Shown here: positions 1 to 7,848 of the stretch, piece by piece
Layout: the number at the start of each line of letters is the position of its first letter
How positions within the stretch are numbered: position 1 is the stretch's first letter
Origin: Sorangium aterium
GTDB lineage: Bacteria; Myxococcota_A; Polyangia; Polyangiales; Polyangiaceae
NCBI RefSeq assembly: GCF_028368935.1
Contig: NZ_JAQNDK010000003.1
Coordinates: 434,001 to 498,000, forward strand
Reading direction: 5' to 3'
Length of the DNA: 64,000 nt
Notes under the pieces: model-generated
Databases searched by the model: none
Told to the model about the DNA's origin: nothing
The model's input: the letters and a program-made list of their open reading frames with translations, nothing else
Position numbers and translations under genes: made by a program

Positions 1-2062
1 AGCGCAGCCTCTTGCCGGAGAGCGTCTCGAGGACGATCGTGGCCACCCGGTGCTCGGCGCCGCCGCGCGCCACGACGCCGAAGGGGAACAGGTGCACGAG
101 CGTGAGCTGCGGCGGCGCGTCGCCGGCCGTCATCTCGGCGATGTACGCGGAGAACTCGCGGCTCACGCGGTCCTGCGCCTCGTCGGAGAAGCCGGCGAGC
201 AGCTCGGTCACCGCGGGCGAGAGGGGAAGGTGAGGGCCGTCGATCTGATGCTGGAGCTCGTGCCGCTCGGTGCCGGCGAGCACGGCCCGCTCCAGCGTGG
301 AGCCCAGGCGCTCGCGCAGCTTCGCGAGCGCTGCGTCGCAGCGCGCGAGGGCGCCGGCGTTGGCGCCGGCCGCGCCGTCCGCCGCCGCGTGGCACGTCGC
401 GCCCTCCTGGTCGAACCGCTCGGCATACGACCGCACCTCGGAGCCGAGGACGAGCGCGAAGGGATCCTGATCGCGCGAGAAGCCGAGGTGGACGCGGGGC
501 TCGCCCGTCATGGGCTCGACGAGGAGCGTCGCGAAGCGGTCGTCGCCGACGCGGTAGGCGTGGACCTCCTTCACCCGGTAAGGCGTGGTGTAGAAGCGCC
601 GCGTGGCGCCGTCGGTCGAGACGCCGAGGTGGACGGACGCGTCCAGGTAGTACCCGAGGCCGGCGCGTCGCGCCGCGTCGTTGGCCTCGGCGACGAGGCG
701 GCCGAACGCGCGGCCGGAGAGCTCGAGATCGTCCACCTGACCGGCCAGCGTCGCGAGCGCCGCGGCGACGTCCTTGCCGTCGGGCTGCGCCCTGGCGACC
801 GCGAGCATCTCGCGGCTGCGCGCCCTGGTCAGCACCTGCGCCTCCGCGCCCGTGCCCTGCGCGTCGCGAGCGTGCGCGTCGCGGGCGATGCGCGCGCGCT
901 CCCAGCTCGGCAAGAGCTCGCCGTACACCTTGTCCCATTCGGTCGTGGGCGCGCCGAGCCTCCAGTCGACGCCCTTCGGCGCGGGGCGGCCGAGCACGAG
1001 CAAGGCGCCGAGCAGCGCGGCGACCGACGCCGCGGCCGCGCCTGCCGCTGCGATCGGCCGCGCGCCGCCGCCGCCCGCGCTGGCCCCGATGCCTGGTTCC
1101 AGCTCGGCTTCGGGCACCATCACGCCGAGCGCGAGCACCTCGATCGCGGAGGCGAGCACCGCCACGACCGCGGCGAGCAGGAGGGCGAAGAAGGCGACGG
1201 CGCCCGCCTCGACGCCCCAGCCGCCCGAGAGGAACGCGCGGTACACGAAGAGCAGCATGAGGCCGGGCATGGCCCACACGGCCGCGATCGCGAGGCCAGG
1301 GTGCTCGCGCCGGGGCACGCGGCGCACGTAGGCGAGGCCCAGCAGGGCGATCGCGAGCGGGCCGAGCACGAACAGCAGGACCATGCCGTAGCCGAGCTGG
1401 AAGCGGGCGTCGGGCAGCGTGGCGACGAGCACGGCCGCGCGCGCGATCGTCTGCGCGGGGATCTCGCCGCGGGACGGCCAGAGATAGAAGACGAGCGCCG
1501 CGGCGACCGACGCGACGAGCAGGGCGCTGCCGCCCTTGCGCGCCTGCGCGTGGAAGCGCAGCACCACGCCCGCCGCGGTGAACGCGAAGACCGCGAGGAA
1601 CGGGGCCGGCCGCGTCAGCAGGCTGTCCGGCAGCGGCAGCATGTCCCACGCGGAGCTCCGGCGGCCGATCCACACGGCGACGTTCATGGCCACGAACGCC
1701 GCGAGCACGGCGATCGCGCGCGACGTCGGCCGCTCGACGAGCAGGCCCGCGCGCCGCTCGGTGCGCGCGCCGAGGAAGAGCAGCCACAGGCCGGCGATCG
1801 CGGGCGCGAGCGCGGCGACCTGGGCGGCGGGCGCGAGCTCGGGGAGCACGCTCCACACGAAGATCCCGTGGCCGTGGGCGACCTCGTACGGCACCAGCGC
1901 CGACAGCGCGAGCGCGAGGCCGCTCCACAGGCAGCGCGCGCGCAAGCGCTCGGCCGACATGCGGTAGAACATCGCGGTCGCGGCGCTCTCGTCGCCGGGA
2001 GGAGCGGCGGCGTCCTGCGGCGGGGCGCTGGCGTTCTGCGGCGGGACGAGGGGCGCGCTCAC
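1..2062 (-). CDS. Polytopic membrane protein with HExxH motif (3' end cut off)
   Basis: The minus-strand frame is open from a GTG at 2062 to the window edge, so the C-terminus is missing. That GTG overlaps the stop of the upstream gene (GTGA), which implies translational coupling. After an Ala/Pro-rich N-terminus the first ~330 residues contain about eight hydrophobic segments, then a soluble region follows. Near residue 600 is RHELQHQIDG, a match to the zinc-metalloprotease signature HExxH, followed about 30 residues later by a helix-like stretch with glutamates (SREFSAYIAEM) that could supply a third ligand. I do not recognise the family. A membrane-anchored zincin-like protein is an inference from the motif; a chance HExxH in an alpha-helical region is the alternative. 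A long antisense frame on the plus strand is a composition shadow. Confidence 0.75.
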   Translation of the reverse strand, partial: MSAPLVPPQNASAPPQDAAAPPGDESAATAMFYRMSAERLRARCLWSGLALALSALVPYEVAHGHGIFVWSVLPELAPAAQVAALAPAIAGLWLLFLGARTERRAGLLVERPTSRAIAVLAAFVAMNVAVWIGRRSSAWDMLPLPDSLLTRPAPFLAVFAFTAAGVVLRFHAQARKGGSALLVASVAAALVFYLWPSRGEIPAQTIARAAVLVATLPDARFQLGYGMVLLFVLGPLAIALLGLAYVRRVPRREHPGLAIAAVWAMPGLMLLFVYRAFLSGGWGVEAGAVAFFALLLAAVVAVLASAIEVLALGVMVPEAELEPGIGASAGGGGARPIAAAGAAAASVAALLGALLVLGRPAPKGVDWRLGAPTTEWDKVYGELLPSWERARIARDAHARDAQGTGAEAQVLTRARSREMLAVARAQPDGKDVAAALATLAGQVDDLELSGRAFGRLVAEANDAARRAGLGYYLDASVHLGVSTDGATRRFYTTPYRVKEVHAYRVGDDRFATLLVEPMTGEPRVHLGFSRDQDPFALVLGSEVRSYAERFDQEGATCHAAADGAAGANAGALARCDAALAKLRERLGSTLERAVLAGTERHELQHQIDGPHLPLSPAVTELLAGFSDEAQDRVSREFSAYIAEMTAGDAPPQLTLVHLFPFGVVARGGAEHRVATIVLETLSGKRLR

Positions 2063-3864
2063 GGCTCGACCGCCGCGCTCGCGATGCGCGAGATCGACCG
2101 CTTCTGCGGGAACACCGGGTCGCGGTACCGCACCTCGAACAGCACGCGCTTCCCATCGGCGGAGAACCGCGGCACCCGCTCCGCCGCGGAGCCCACCGTG
2201 AGCTTCTTGATCTCGCCCGTGGAGAGCGCCAGCACGGCGATGTCCGTACCGCCCGCGCCCCGCGTCTCGAACGCGACGCGCGCGGCGTCGGGCGAGAACG
2301 CGGGCCACGAAGCGCCGCCCGGGGCCGCGTACACCTTGCGGCGCCACGTCGCCGTGTCGATGACCGCGATCCCCGGCTCGTCGCCGTCGACGACGCACAC
2401 GATCTTCGTCCCGTCGTTCGACGCCGCCGGGTTGCGCAGGTCCTCCCCGGGCTTCGCGCGGAACGGGCGCTCGATCGACAGCGGCTGCTTGCCCACGTCG
2501 ACCACCGCGAGGTGCGGCGCGTCGTCCTCCGACGCGTCGGGCACGTAGACGAACACGAGCCTCGTCTCGTCGAGCCACGCGAACCCGCCGAGCGACTGAT
2601 TCTCGGTGTGGAAGCCGAACACCTCCTTGCCGCCGTCGGTGTCGAGCACCATCAGATCGGCCTGCGCGCCCGCCTCCGGGCGATCGTAGACCGCCACGAA
2701 CCTGCCGCCGGGGGCGAGCTTGGGGTCGACGAACCGGTGCTCCGGGTCGACGCGCACGCGCTTGCTCTGCCCGGATCGGTCGACGACCGTGATCGTCTTC
2801 GCCCAGCCGAAGAAGTCCTCCACCAGCGCGGCCCGGTCGCCGTCGCGCTGCGACGACGGATACGAGTACACGTGATAGCCCCTCCACATCGGCTTGACCG
2901 CGCCGGGATCCGTGGTCGGGACGGCCGGCTGATCGAGCGGCCGCCACTCGACCGTTTCCAGCGCTTCGCTGCGGGCGAGGTCCCTCGACCTCACCGAGTG
3001 GAACACCGAGACATCGGCCGTCTTGACGAAATACCCGCCCTCGGCCGTGCCCACGAGCAGGTCCTCCGCCGCCTGGGGCGACAGGAACGTCACGCGCCCC
3101 TGCTCCTCGGCCTCGACCTCCTTCGCGCGGGCGGCGTATGCGGCGGCGGCCCGGTCGAGGTTCGCGGCGCGGTCCTTCACGAACCTCCGCGCCGACGCCA
3201 GCCGCTCCAGCAGCTTGATGTCCGATCCCTCCGTGATCTCGCGCACCGAGGGGTGGTCCATGAGCTGCGCGATCACCGCGTCGAGCGCCTGGGACGCCAT
3301 GGAGTTCGCGAGCAGCGCCATCGCGCGGTCCTTCTTCGTCGCCCCGGAGTAGCCGCGGATCCGCCCCTCGGTCGATGTGCCCTTGTCGAGGGACGTGAGC
3401 GTCACCGGCGCGTCGACCCGGAGCTCGAAATACCCCTCCTTGACCGGGTGCTCCACGATCTCGGGCGCGAGGCGCGCCTCGATGATGAAGCCGGCGCCGA
3501 GCGCCTTCGCGGCCTCCTTCGGGTCCTTGGCGCTCTCGAGCGCCTTCATCACCTTCGGGTCGCCGCCCTTCACGGGATCGAACCCGAGCTCCGCGAGGTG
3601 CTCGCCGAGCTCGTCGGCGAGCCTCGCCGCGGGCTGCGACCCCTCCCACCAGGTCCCGTCGAGATCGATCGCCACGAGGATGCGCAGCGGATCGGCCGTG
3701 GTCATCGAGCGGAAGGCGAGGAGGCCCGCCGCCGCGATCACGAGGCCGAGCACCGCGAAGACCGGCCAGAGCCTGCGCTTCGGCACGAGCGCCTCGAGCG
3801 ACTCCGGCGGTTCGGCCTCGGGGGCGGGGGGCTGCGCGTCGGTCGGGGGTCGAGGCTCCTCCAT
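2059..3864 (-). CDS. Membrane-anchored TolB-like beta-propeller protein
   Basis: This is a 601-residue protein. Residues 1-30 are Pro/Glu-rich and cytoplasmic-like, one transmembrane segment follows (VFAVLGLVIAAAGLLAF, about 35-51), and the rest should be periplasmic. The C-terminal half carries repeated propeller blades of the TolB/WD40-like type, visible as LAPGGRFVAVYD, ASNDGTKIVCVVD, FSPDAARVAFETR and FSADGKRVLFEVR. A predicted helical stretch near residues 215-255 precedes the propeller. It is the first gene of a two-gene unit with the HExxH membrane protein (4-base stop/start overlap), so the two products probably work together at the envelope. Function is unknown; propellers of this sort usually mediate protein contacts. 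Confidence 0.8.
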   Translation of the reverse strand: MEEPRPPTDAQPPAPEAEPPESLEALVPKRRLWPVFAVLGLVIAAAGLLAFRSMTTADPLRILVAIDLDGTWWEGSQPAARLADELGEHLAELGFDPVKGGDPKVMKALESAKDPKEAAKALGAGFIIEARLAPEIVEHPVKEGYFELRVDAPVTLTSLDKGTSTEGRIRGYSGATKKDRAMALLANSMASQALDAVIAQLMDHPSVREITEGSDIKLLERLASARRFVKDRAANLDRAAAAYAARAKEVEAEEQGRVTFLSPQAAEDLLVGTAEGGYFVKTADVSVFHSVRSRDLARSEALETVEWRPLDQPAVPTTDPGAVKPMWRGYHVYSYPSSQRDGDRAALVEDFFGWAKTITVVDRSGQSKRVRVDPEHRFVDPKLAPGGRFVAVYDRPEAGAQADLMVLDTDGGKEVFGFHTENQSLGGFAWLDETRLVFVYVPDASEDDAPHLAVVDVGKQPLSIERPFRAKPGEDLRNPAASNDGTKIVCVVDGDEPGIAVIDTATWRRKVYAAPGGASWPAFSPDAARVAFETRGAGGTDIAVLALSTGEIKKLTVGSAAERVPRFSADGKRVLFEVRYRDPVFPQKRSISRIASAAVEP

Positions 3865-4160
3865 GGAAAGGGACGTGCCCTATCCGCGAGAGGGCGTAAA
3901 GCTGCGTGAATGTGGCGTGGATGGGGGTGGCTCGGCCGCGCTGTCTGAGGGTCACGCGGCCCTTACGCCGGTCTGGCGACGCTGCATGAACAGGAGCGGA
4001 GGCGCCGATCTGGGAGGGCGCGCCGCCTTCGGGATCGTCACCCCCCATGACTGCCCGACCATACTCCGCCGGGGCAGCGACTTGAAAACGTCTTGAATTC
4101 CGGGGAGGCATGCGGCGTGCAAGGCGCGCCCAGACCTGCTCTTCCTCAACGAGGTGCCTG

Positions 4161-5339
4161 ATGAACACCGCACATGCTTTTCGCCGCACGCTTGCATATC
4201 GCCTCTTCGCCCTGCTCGCGCTCCCCGCTGCGGGTGGCGCGACCGGCTGCGTCACCGCCACGAGCAGCTGCCCCGATAATCCGGAGCCCATCTCCAAGGT
4301 TGCCTGTTTCGCGTGGCCGCAGGACGGCGCGGGGGGCGCCGGAGAGGCCGGCGGCGCTGGGGGGGCCGGCGGCGCAGGTGGCGCAGGCGCCGGCGGGAGC
4401 GAGCCTGTCGCGTGCCCCTCGCGGCCGGAAGCGCAGGAGATCCTCAATCAGTCCGCCTTCGGATCTCACAGCGTCAAGAGCGATGGATCCTTGGAGGACG
4501 GGCAGTGCTGCTATCAGACGTACTTCATCCCGATGTGCGAGGGGCGCCCGTACCTCGTCGAAGAGGCAGCGCGAACAGCGCCGTTCGTCCGCGCCCGCGG
4601 GAGCGCCGGCTGGGGCGCGGCGGAGGCCCTGACGCCGCGGATCGATCATCTCAGCGCGGACCTGCGGGAGGCGCTGGCCGCGGCGTGGACGAGCGACGCG
4701 CTCTTCGAGCACGCATCCGTGGCCTCGTTCGGCCGCTTCGCGCTCGAGCTGCTCGCCGCGGGCGCGCCGGCCGATCTCGTGGAGGAGGCGCACCGCGCGG
4801 CGCTCGACGAGGCCCGCCACGCGCGCCTCTGCTTCGCCCTCGCGAGCGCCTATGCGGGCGAGACGCTCGCGCCCGGCGCGTTTCCCTTCGACGGGCGGGT
4901 GGAGGTCGAGGCAGATCTCGCGTCGATCGCGGCGCGCGCCGCGAAGGAGGGCTGCATCGGCGAGACCATCGCGGCGGTGGTCGCGGCCGAGGAGCTCGGC
5001 GCCGCGGAGGACCCGGCGGTGCGGAGCGCGCTCGCGATCATCGCGGCGGACGAAGCGCGGCACGCGGAGCTCGCGTGGGGCACGGTGGCGTGGGCGATCC
5101 GCGCGGGCGGCGAGCGCGTGCGCGCGGCGGTGGAAGAGGTGTTCGCGGGGCTCGGGCGCGCGGAGCTCGGGGGAGGCGACAGCGCAGGAGGTGCGCAGCT
5201 CGCGGCGCACGGGCGGTTCGGCGCCGCGGCGCGCGGCGAGGCGGCCGCGCGTGCGATCGAGGAGATCGTGCGGCCGGCGTCGAGGTTGCTCCTGGCAGGA
5301 CGCCCGTACGAAGCTGCCCAGAGCGCGATGACGGCTTGA
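4161..5339 (+). CDS. Ferritin-like di-iron domain lipoprotein
   Basis: The start at 4161 is chosen because GAGGTG lies just upstream and the product then opens with an N-terminal signal ending at a cysteine (GGATGC), a plausible but non-canonical lipobox. A Gly/Ala linker (about residues 55-85) and Cys-containing segment follow. The C-terminal ~200 residues form a four-helix ferritin-like domain with two metal half-sites: FEHASVAS then DEARHAR, and GCIGETIAA then DEARHAEL. This E...ExxH repeated twice is the class I di-iron carboxylate pattern. The family includes ferritins, rubrerythrin-like proteins and di-iron oxidases; which chemistry applies here cannot be told. The export signal is unusual for a di-iron protein. 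The SDR gene begins 52 bases downstream on the same strand. Confidence 0.8.
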   Translation: MNTAHAFRRTLAYRLFALLALPAAGGATGCVTATSSCPDNPEPISKVACFAWPQDGAGGAGEAGGAGGAGGAGGAGAGGSEPVACPSRPEAQEILNQSAFGSHSVKSDGSLEDGQCCYQTYFIPMCEGRPYLVEEAARTAPFVRARGSAGWGAAEALTPRIDHLSADLREALAAAWTSDALFEHASVASFGRFALELLAAGAPADLVEEAHRAALDEARHARLCFALASAYAGETLAPGAFPFDGRVEVEADLASIAARAAKEGCIGETIAAVVAAEELGAAEDPAVRSALAIIAADEARHAELAWGTVAWAIRAGGERVRAAVEEVFAGLGRAELGGGDSAGGAQLAAHGRFGAAARGEAAARAIEEIVRPASRLLLAGRPYEAAQSAMTA

Positions 5340-5391
5340 GGGCAGGGGCCCTTCCGCTCGCCCTGGCCACGCGATACGCTCCCTCTCCGCC

Positions 5392-6504
5392 ATGAAGGAA
5401 GCGCATCTCGTGACCGGGGCGACGGGGTTTATCGGCGGCGCGCTCGTCCTGGAGCTGCTGCGGCGGACCGATGACGACATCGTGGCGATGGTCCGACCGG
5501 GCGACACCGGGGCGGTCGAGAGGTTCCGCCAGTCCATCCATCACGCTGCAAGCCTCTACGAAGCGACCGATGTGCTCGCGAAGCTCGACAGGTGCCGTGT
5601 CGTCGCCGGTGACGTCGTCGAGCAAGACTGCGGCATCCGCGAGCCGATCGGTGATCGCGTCGCGCAGGTGTGGCATGTGGCCGCATCGCTGCAATACGAG
5701 AATCGTCACGTGGACGTCATCAGGGCGACCAACGTGGAAGGCACCCGCCGCGTCCTCGCCCTCGCGGGGCAGCTCGGGGCGGGGACGTTCAATTACATCA
5801 GCACGGCGTACGTTGCAGGGCGCGCGACGGGGGCGATCCCCGAGGTGCGGAGCCGCGGCAACGCGACCAACAACCACTACGAGCAGAGCAAGATCGACGC
5901 CGAGACGCTCGTCGCCTCCTGGGCGAACGGGCGCATTCGTATCTTTCGCCCCAGCATCGTGGTGGGGCACAGCCGCACGCTCGGAGCGACCTCGTTTTCG
6001 GGCTGTTATGGCTTCTTTCGCCAGCTCGTGCAGTTCCGCGGGATGATCGAGCGCACCCAGAAGGGCTTGCTGTCGCGATCTCCCGTGCGGATGAGGGTCG
6101 ACCCCGACGGCGACCTGAACCTCGTTCCGGTCGATGCGGTCGTCCAGGAGGCCGTCGGGATCGCCCTCCAGGACGCGTGCGAGGGTGTGTTTCATCTGAC
6201 GCATCCATTCCCATGGAAGACCGGCGCGACGGTGCGCGCGATGTTCGAGCTGCTGGGTATGCACGCGCCCATCTTCATCAACCGGCGTGACGACTTCTCC
6301 TGGCTCGACCAGCAGCTCGACAAGCGGATGGATTTCTACGGTTCGTACATCATCGGTCACAAGCATTTCGAGCGAATCCGGACGGACGCGGCGCTCCGGG
6401 GGCACGAGCGTTTCGCGTACGCCGAGGTGCCCCTCGTGGCGCTCTGCCAGTGGTACCTCGAGATCCTCGAAGCGACGCGCAAGAACCTCCCGGTGGCACG
6501 CTGA
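5392..6504 (+). CDS. NAD(P)-dependent SDR / thioester reductase-like protein
   Basis: A 370-residue extended short-chain dehydrogenase/reductase. The nucleotide-binding loop VTGATGFIGG lies at residues 5-14, the conserved ISTAYVAG at about 132-139, and the catalytic pair sits in HYEQSK (Tyr and Lys four apart) near residue 163. The architecture matches the NAD_binding_4 family, which includes thioester reductase domains and fatty acyl-CoA reductases that release an acyl thioester as aldehyde or alcohol. It stands alone rather than on a synthetase. Its stop is one base from the start of the sulfotransferase gene, so the two are almost surely co-transcribed. Substrate is unknown; a fatty acyl or polyketide thioester is an inference. 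Confidence 0.85.
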   Translation: MKEAHLVTGATGFIGGALVLELLRRTDDDIVAMVRPGDTGAVERFRQSIHHAASLYEATDVLAKLDRCRVVAGDVVEQDCGIREPIGDRVAQVWHVAASLQYENRHVDVIRATNVEGTRRVLALAGQLGAGTFNYISTAYVAGRATGAIPEVRSRGNATNNHYEQSKIDAETLVASWANGRIRIFRPSIVVGHSRTLGATSFSGCYGFFRQLVQFRGMIERTQKGLLSRSPVRMRVDPDGDLNLVPVDAVVQEAVGIALQDACEGVFHLTHPFPWKTGATVRAMFELLGMHAPIFINRRDDFSWLDQQLDKRMDFYGSYIIGHKHFERIRTDAALRGHERFAYAEVPLVALCQWYLEILEATRKNLPVAR

Positions 6505-6505
6505 C

Positions 6506-7597
6506 ATGAGCGCGCTAGGGCCGCTCTTCATCGTGGGGACGGGGCGTTGTGGGTCGACCATGCTGTCGAACCTCGTGCGCCGACATCCGGACCTGCTGAG
6601 CATCTCCGAGTTTTTCTCGGCGACCACCGACCTCGGTGGACGGATCTCCCTGTGTTTCCCGGACCATCCGATCGAGGCGGACGAGCTCTGGCGGATCGTC
6701 GCGGGCATTCAACCCAAGCTGACGACGATGCGGCGCCACGACGTCATGATGGACGAGGTGCTGTATCGGCCGGCGGCGCTGCCATGTTTCGGGGGCGTAC
6801 CGGGTGTGCCGGCCATCCTGGAGACCGCGCTTCCGCATCTGTGCGACGAACCGGAGGCGCTGTTCGCCGACCTCGAGCGCTTCGTCTCCACCCTGCCCGT
6901 GGCGCCGGTCGGCCAGCACTATCAGCAGGTGTTCGGGTTCCTCGCTCACCGCTTCGGCAAGCGAACCTGGGTCGAACGTTCCGGGGGCTCGTTGCGGCTG
7001 GTTCGCCGGCTGATCAAGAACTTTCCCGACGCTCGCTTCGTGCATCTGGTGCGCGATGGCCGCACCTGCGCGATCTCGATGAGCCGTCACCTCGGGTTTC
7101 GCATGGCGTTGATCGCGGTTCAGCTGACCGAGATCCTCGGCGTCGACCCGTGGGAATCGAGGGACCGCGCCTACGTGGACGACGTGCCCGAGGAGCTGCT
7201 CCCGTTCTTGCCCGAGCGCTTCGATCGCGAGGCCTTCCTGCGTTACGAGACGCCGCTGCCGCTGTGCGGCCATTACTGGTCCGGCGAGATCGTGACAGGG
7301 CTCGACGAGCTCTCGGGCGTCGCGCCCGGGCGGCTCTTGACGCTCCGTTACGAGGACTTCGGTCGAGCGCCGCGCCCGACCATCGCTCGCCTGATGGAGT
7401 TCATCGGGGTCGACGTCGATGACGCCTGGATCGAGCGCATGGCGGGCATCGTGCGACCGGCGCGCTCGCGCTTCACCGAGCTCGCGCCCGGAGAGCGACG
7501 CGCGTTGATGGACGCGTGTCAGCCGGGTTTCGCCGCGCTCGCGGAGCTGTATTCCACCGAGCTCGCGGAGGCGGCCGCGGGCGAGGTGCCAGCCTGA
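6506..7597 (+). CDS. Sulfotransferase family protein
   Basis: This is a 363-residue protein starting at ATG 6506, right after the SDR stop; a longer upstream frame exists but overlaps the SDR gene. The 5'-phosphosulfate binding loop is FIVGTGRCGSTMLSNLV at residues 6-22, and the 3'-phosphate-binding motif is in FVHLVRDGRTCAISMSRH near residue 180. These are the PSB and PB motifs of PAPS-dependent sulfotransferases (Sulfotransfer_1/3 families), which move a sulfuryl group to a hydroxyl or amine. The coupling to an acyl-thioester reductase suggests reduction of an acyl chain to an alcohol followed by sulfation, giving a sulfated lipid or natural product. That pathway is inferred from adjacency only. 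Confidence 0.85.
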   Translation: MSALGPLFIVGTGRCGSTMLSNLVRRHPDLLSISEFFSATTDLGGRISLCFPDHPIEADELWRIVAGIQPKLTTMRRHDVMMDEVLYRPAALPCFGGVPGVPAILETALPHLCDEPEALFADLERFVSTLPVAPVGQHYQQVFGFLAHRFGKRTWVERSGGSLRLVRRLIKNFPDARFVHLVRDGRTCAISMSRHLGFRMALIAVQLTEILGVDPWESRDRAYVDDVPEELLPFLPERFDREAFLRYETPLPLCGHYWSGEIVTGLDELSGVAPGRLLTLRYEDFGRAPRPTIARLMEFIGVDVDDAWIERMAGIVRPARSRFTELAPGERRALMDACQPGFAALAELYSTELAEAAAGEVPA

Positions 7598-7848
7598 TCG
7601 CCGCGTGTGGAACGACGGCAACACCCGGCCTTTTCAGCGTATCTATTTTGCGTCTCCCAGCACGATTCCGGCAGGCGGAAGTCTGTGCCCTGGGCGGAGA
7701 CTGCGGATCCTGCTGCATGGACGCGCTCCCCTGAATTCGGCGCGTCCGCTGCGATCTCGCTCATTTCGGGGAGAGGTGTCGTCGTCATAGGCTCGGCGCG
7801 CGACCCCGGCAACCGTCTTGCATAGCCCCGCCGGTCGCAGGAGGCACA

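Noticed and set aside
50-2548. 832-codon plus-strand ORF
   Set aside because: Antisense shadow of the minus-strand membrane protein and propeller genes; the translation is Arg/Glu/His-rich with no family motif, while the minus strand gives clear membrane segments.
6287-6505. N-terminal extension of the sulfotransferase
   Set aside because: This part overlaps the SDR gene out of frame; the PAPS loop starts right after ATG 6506.
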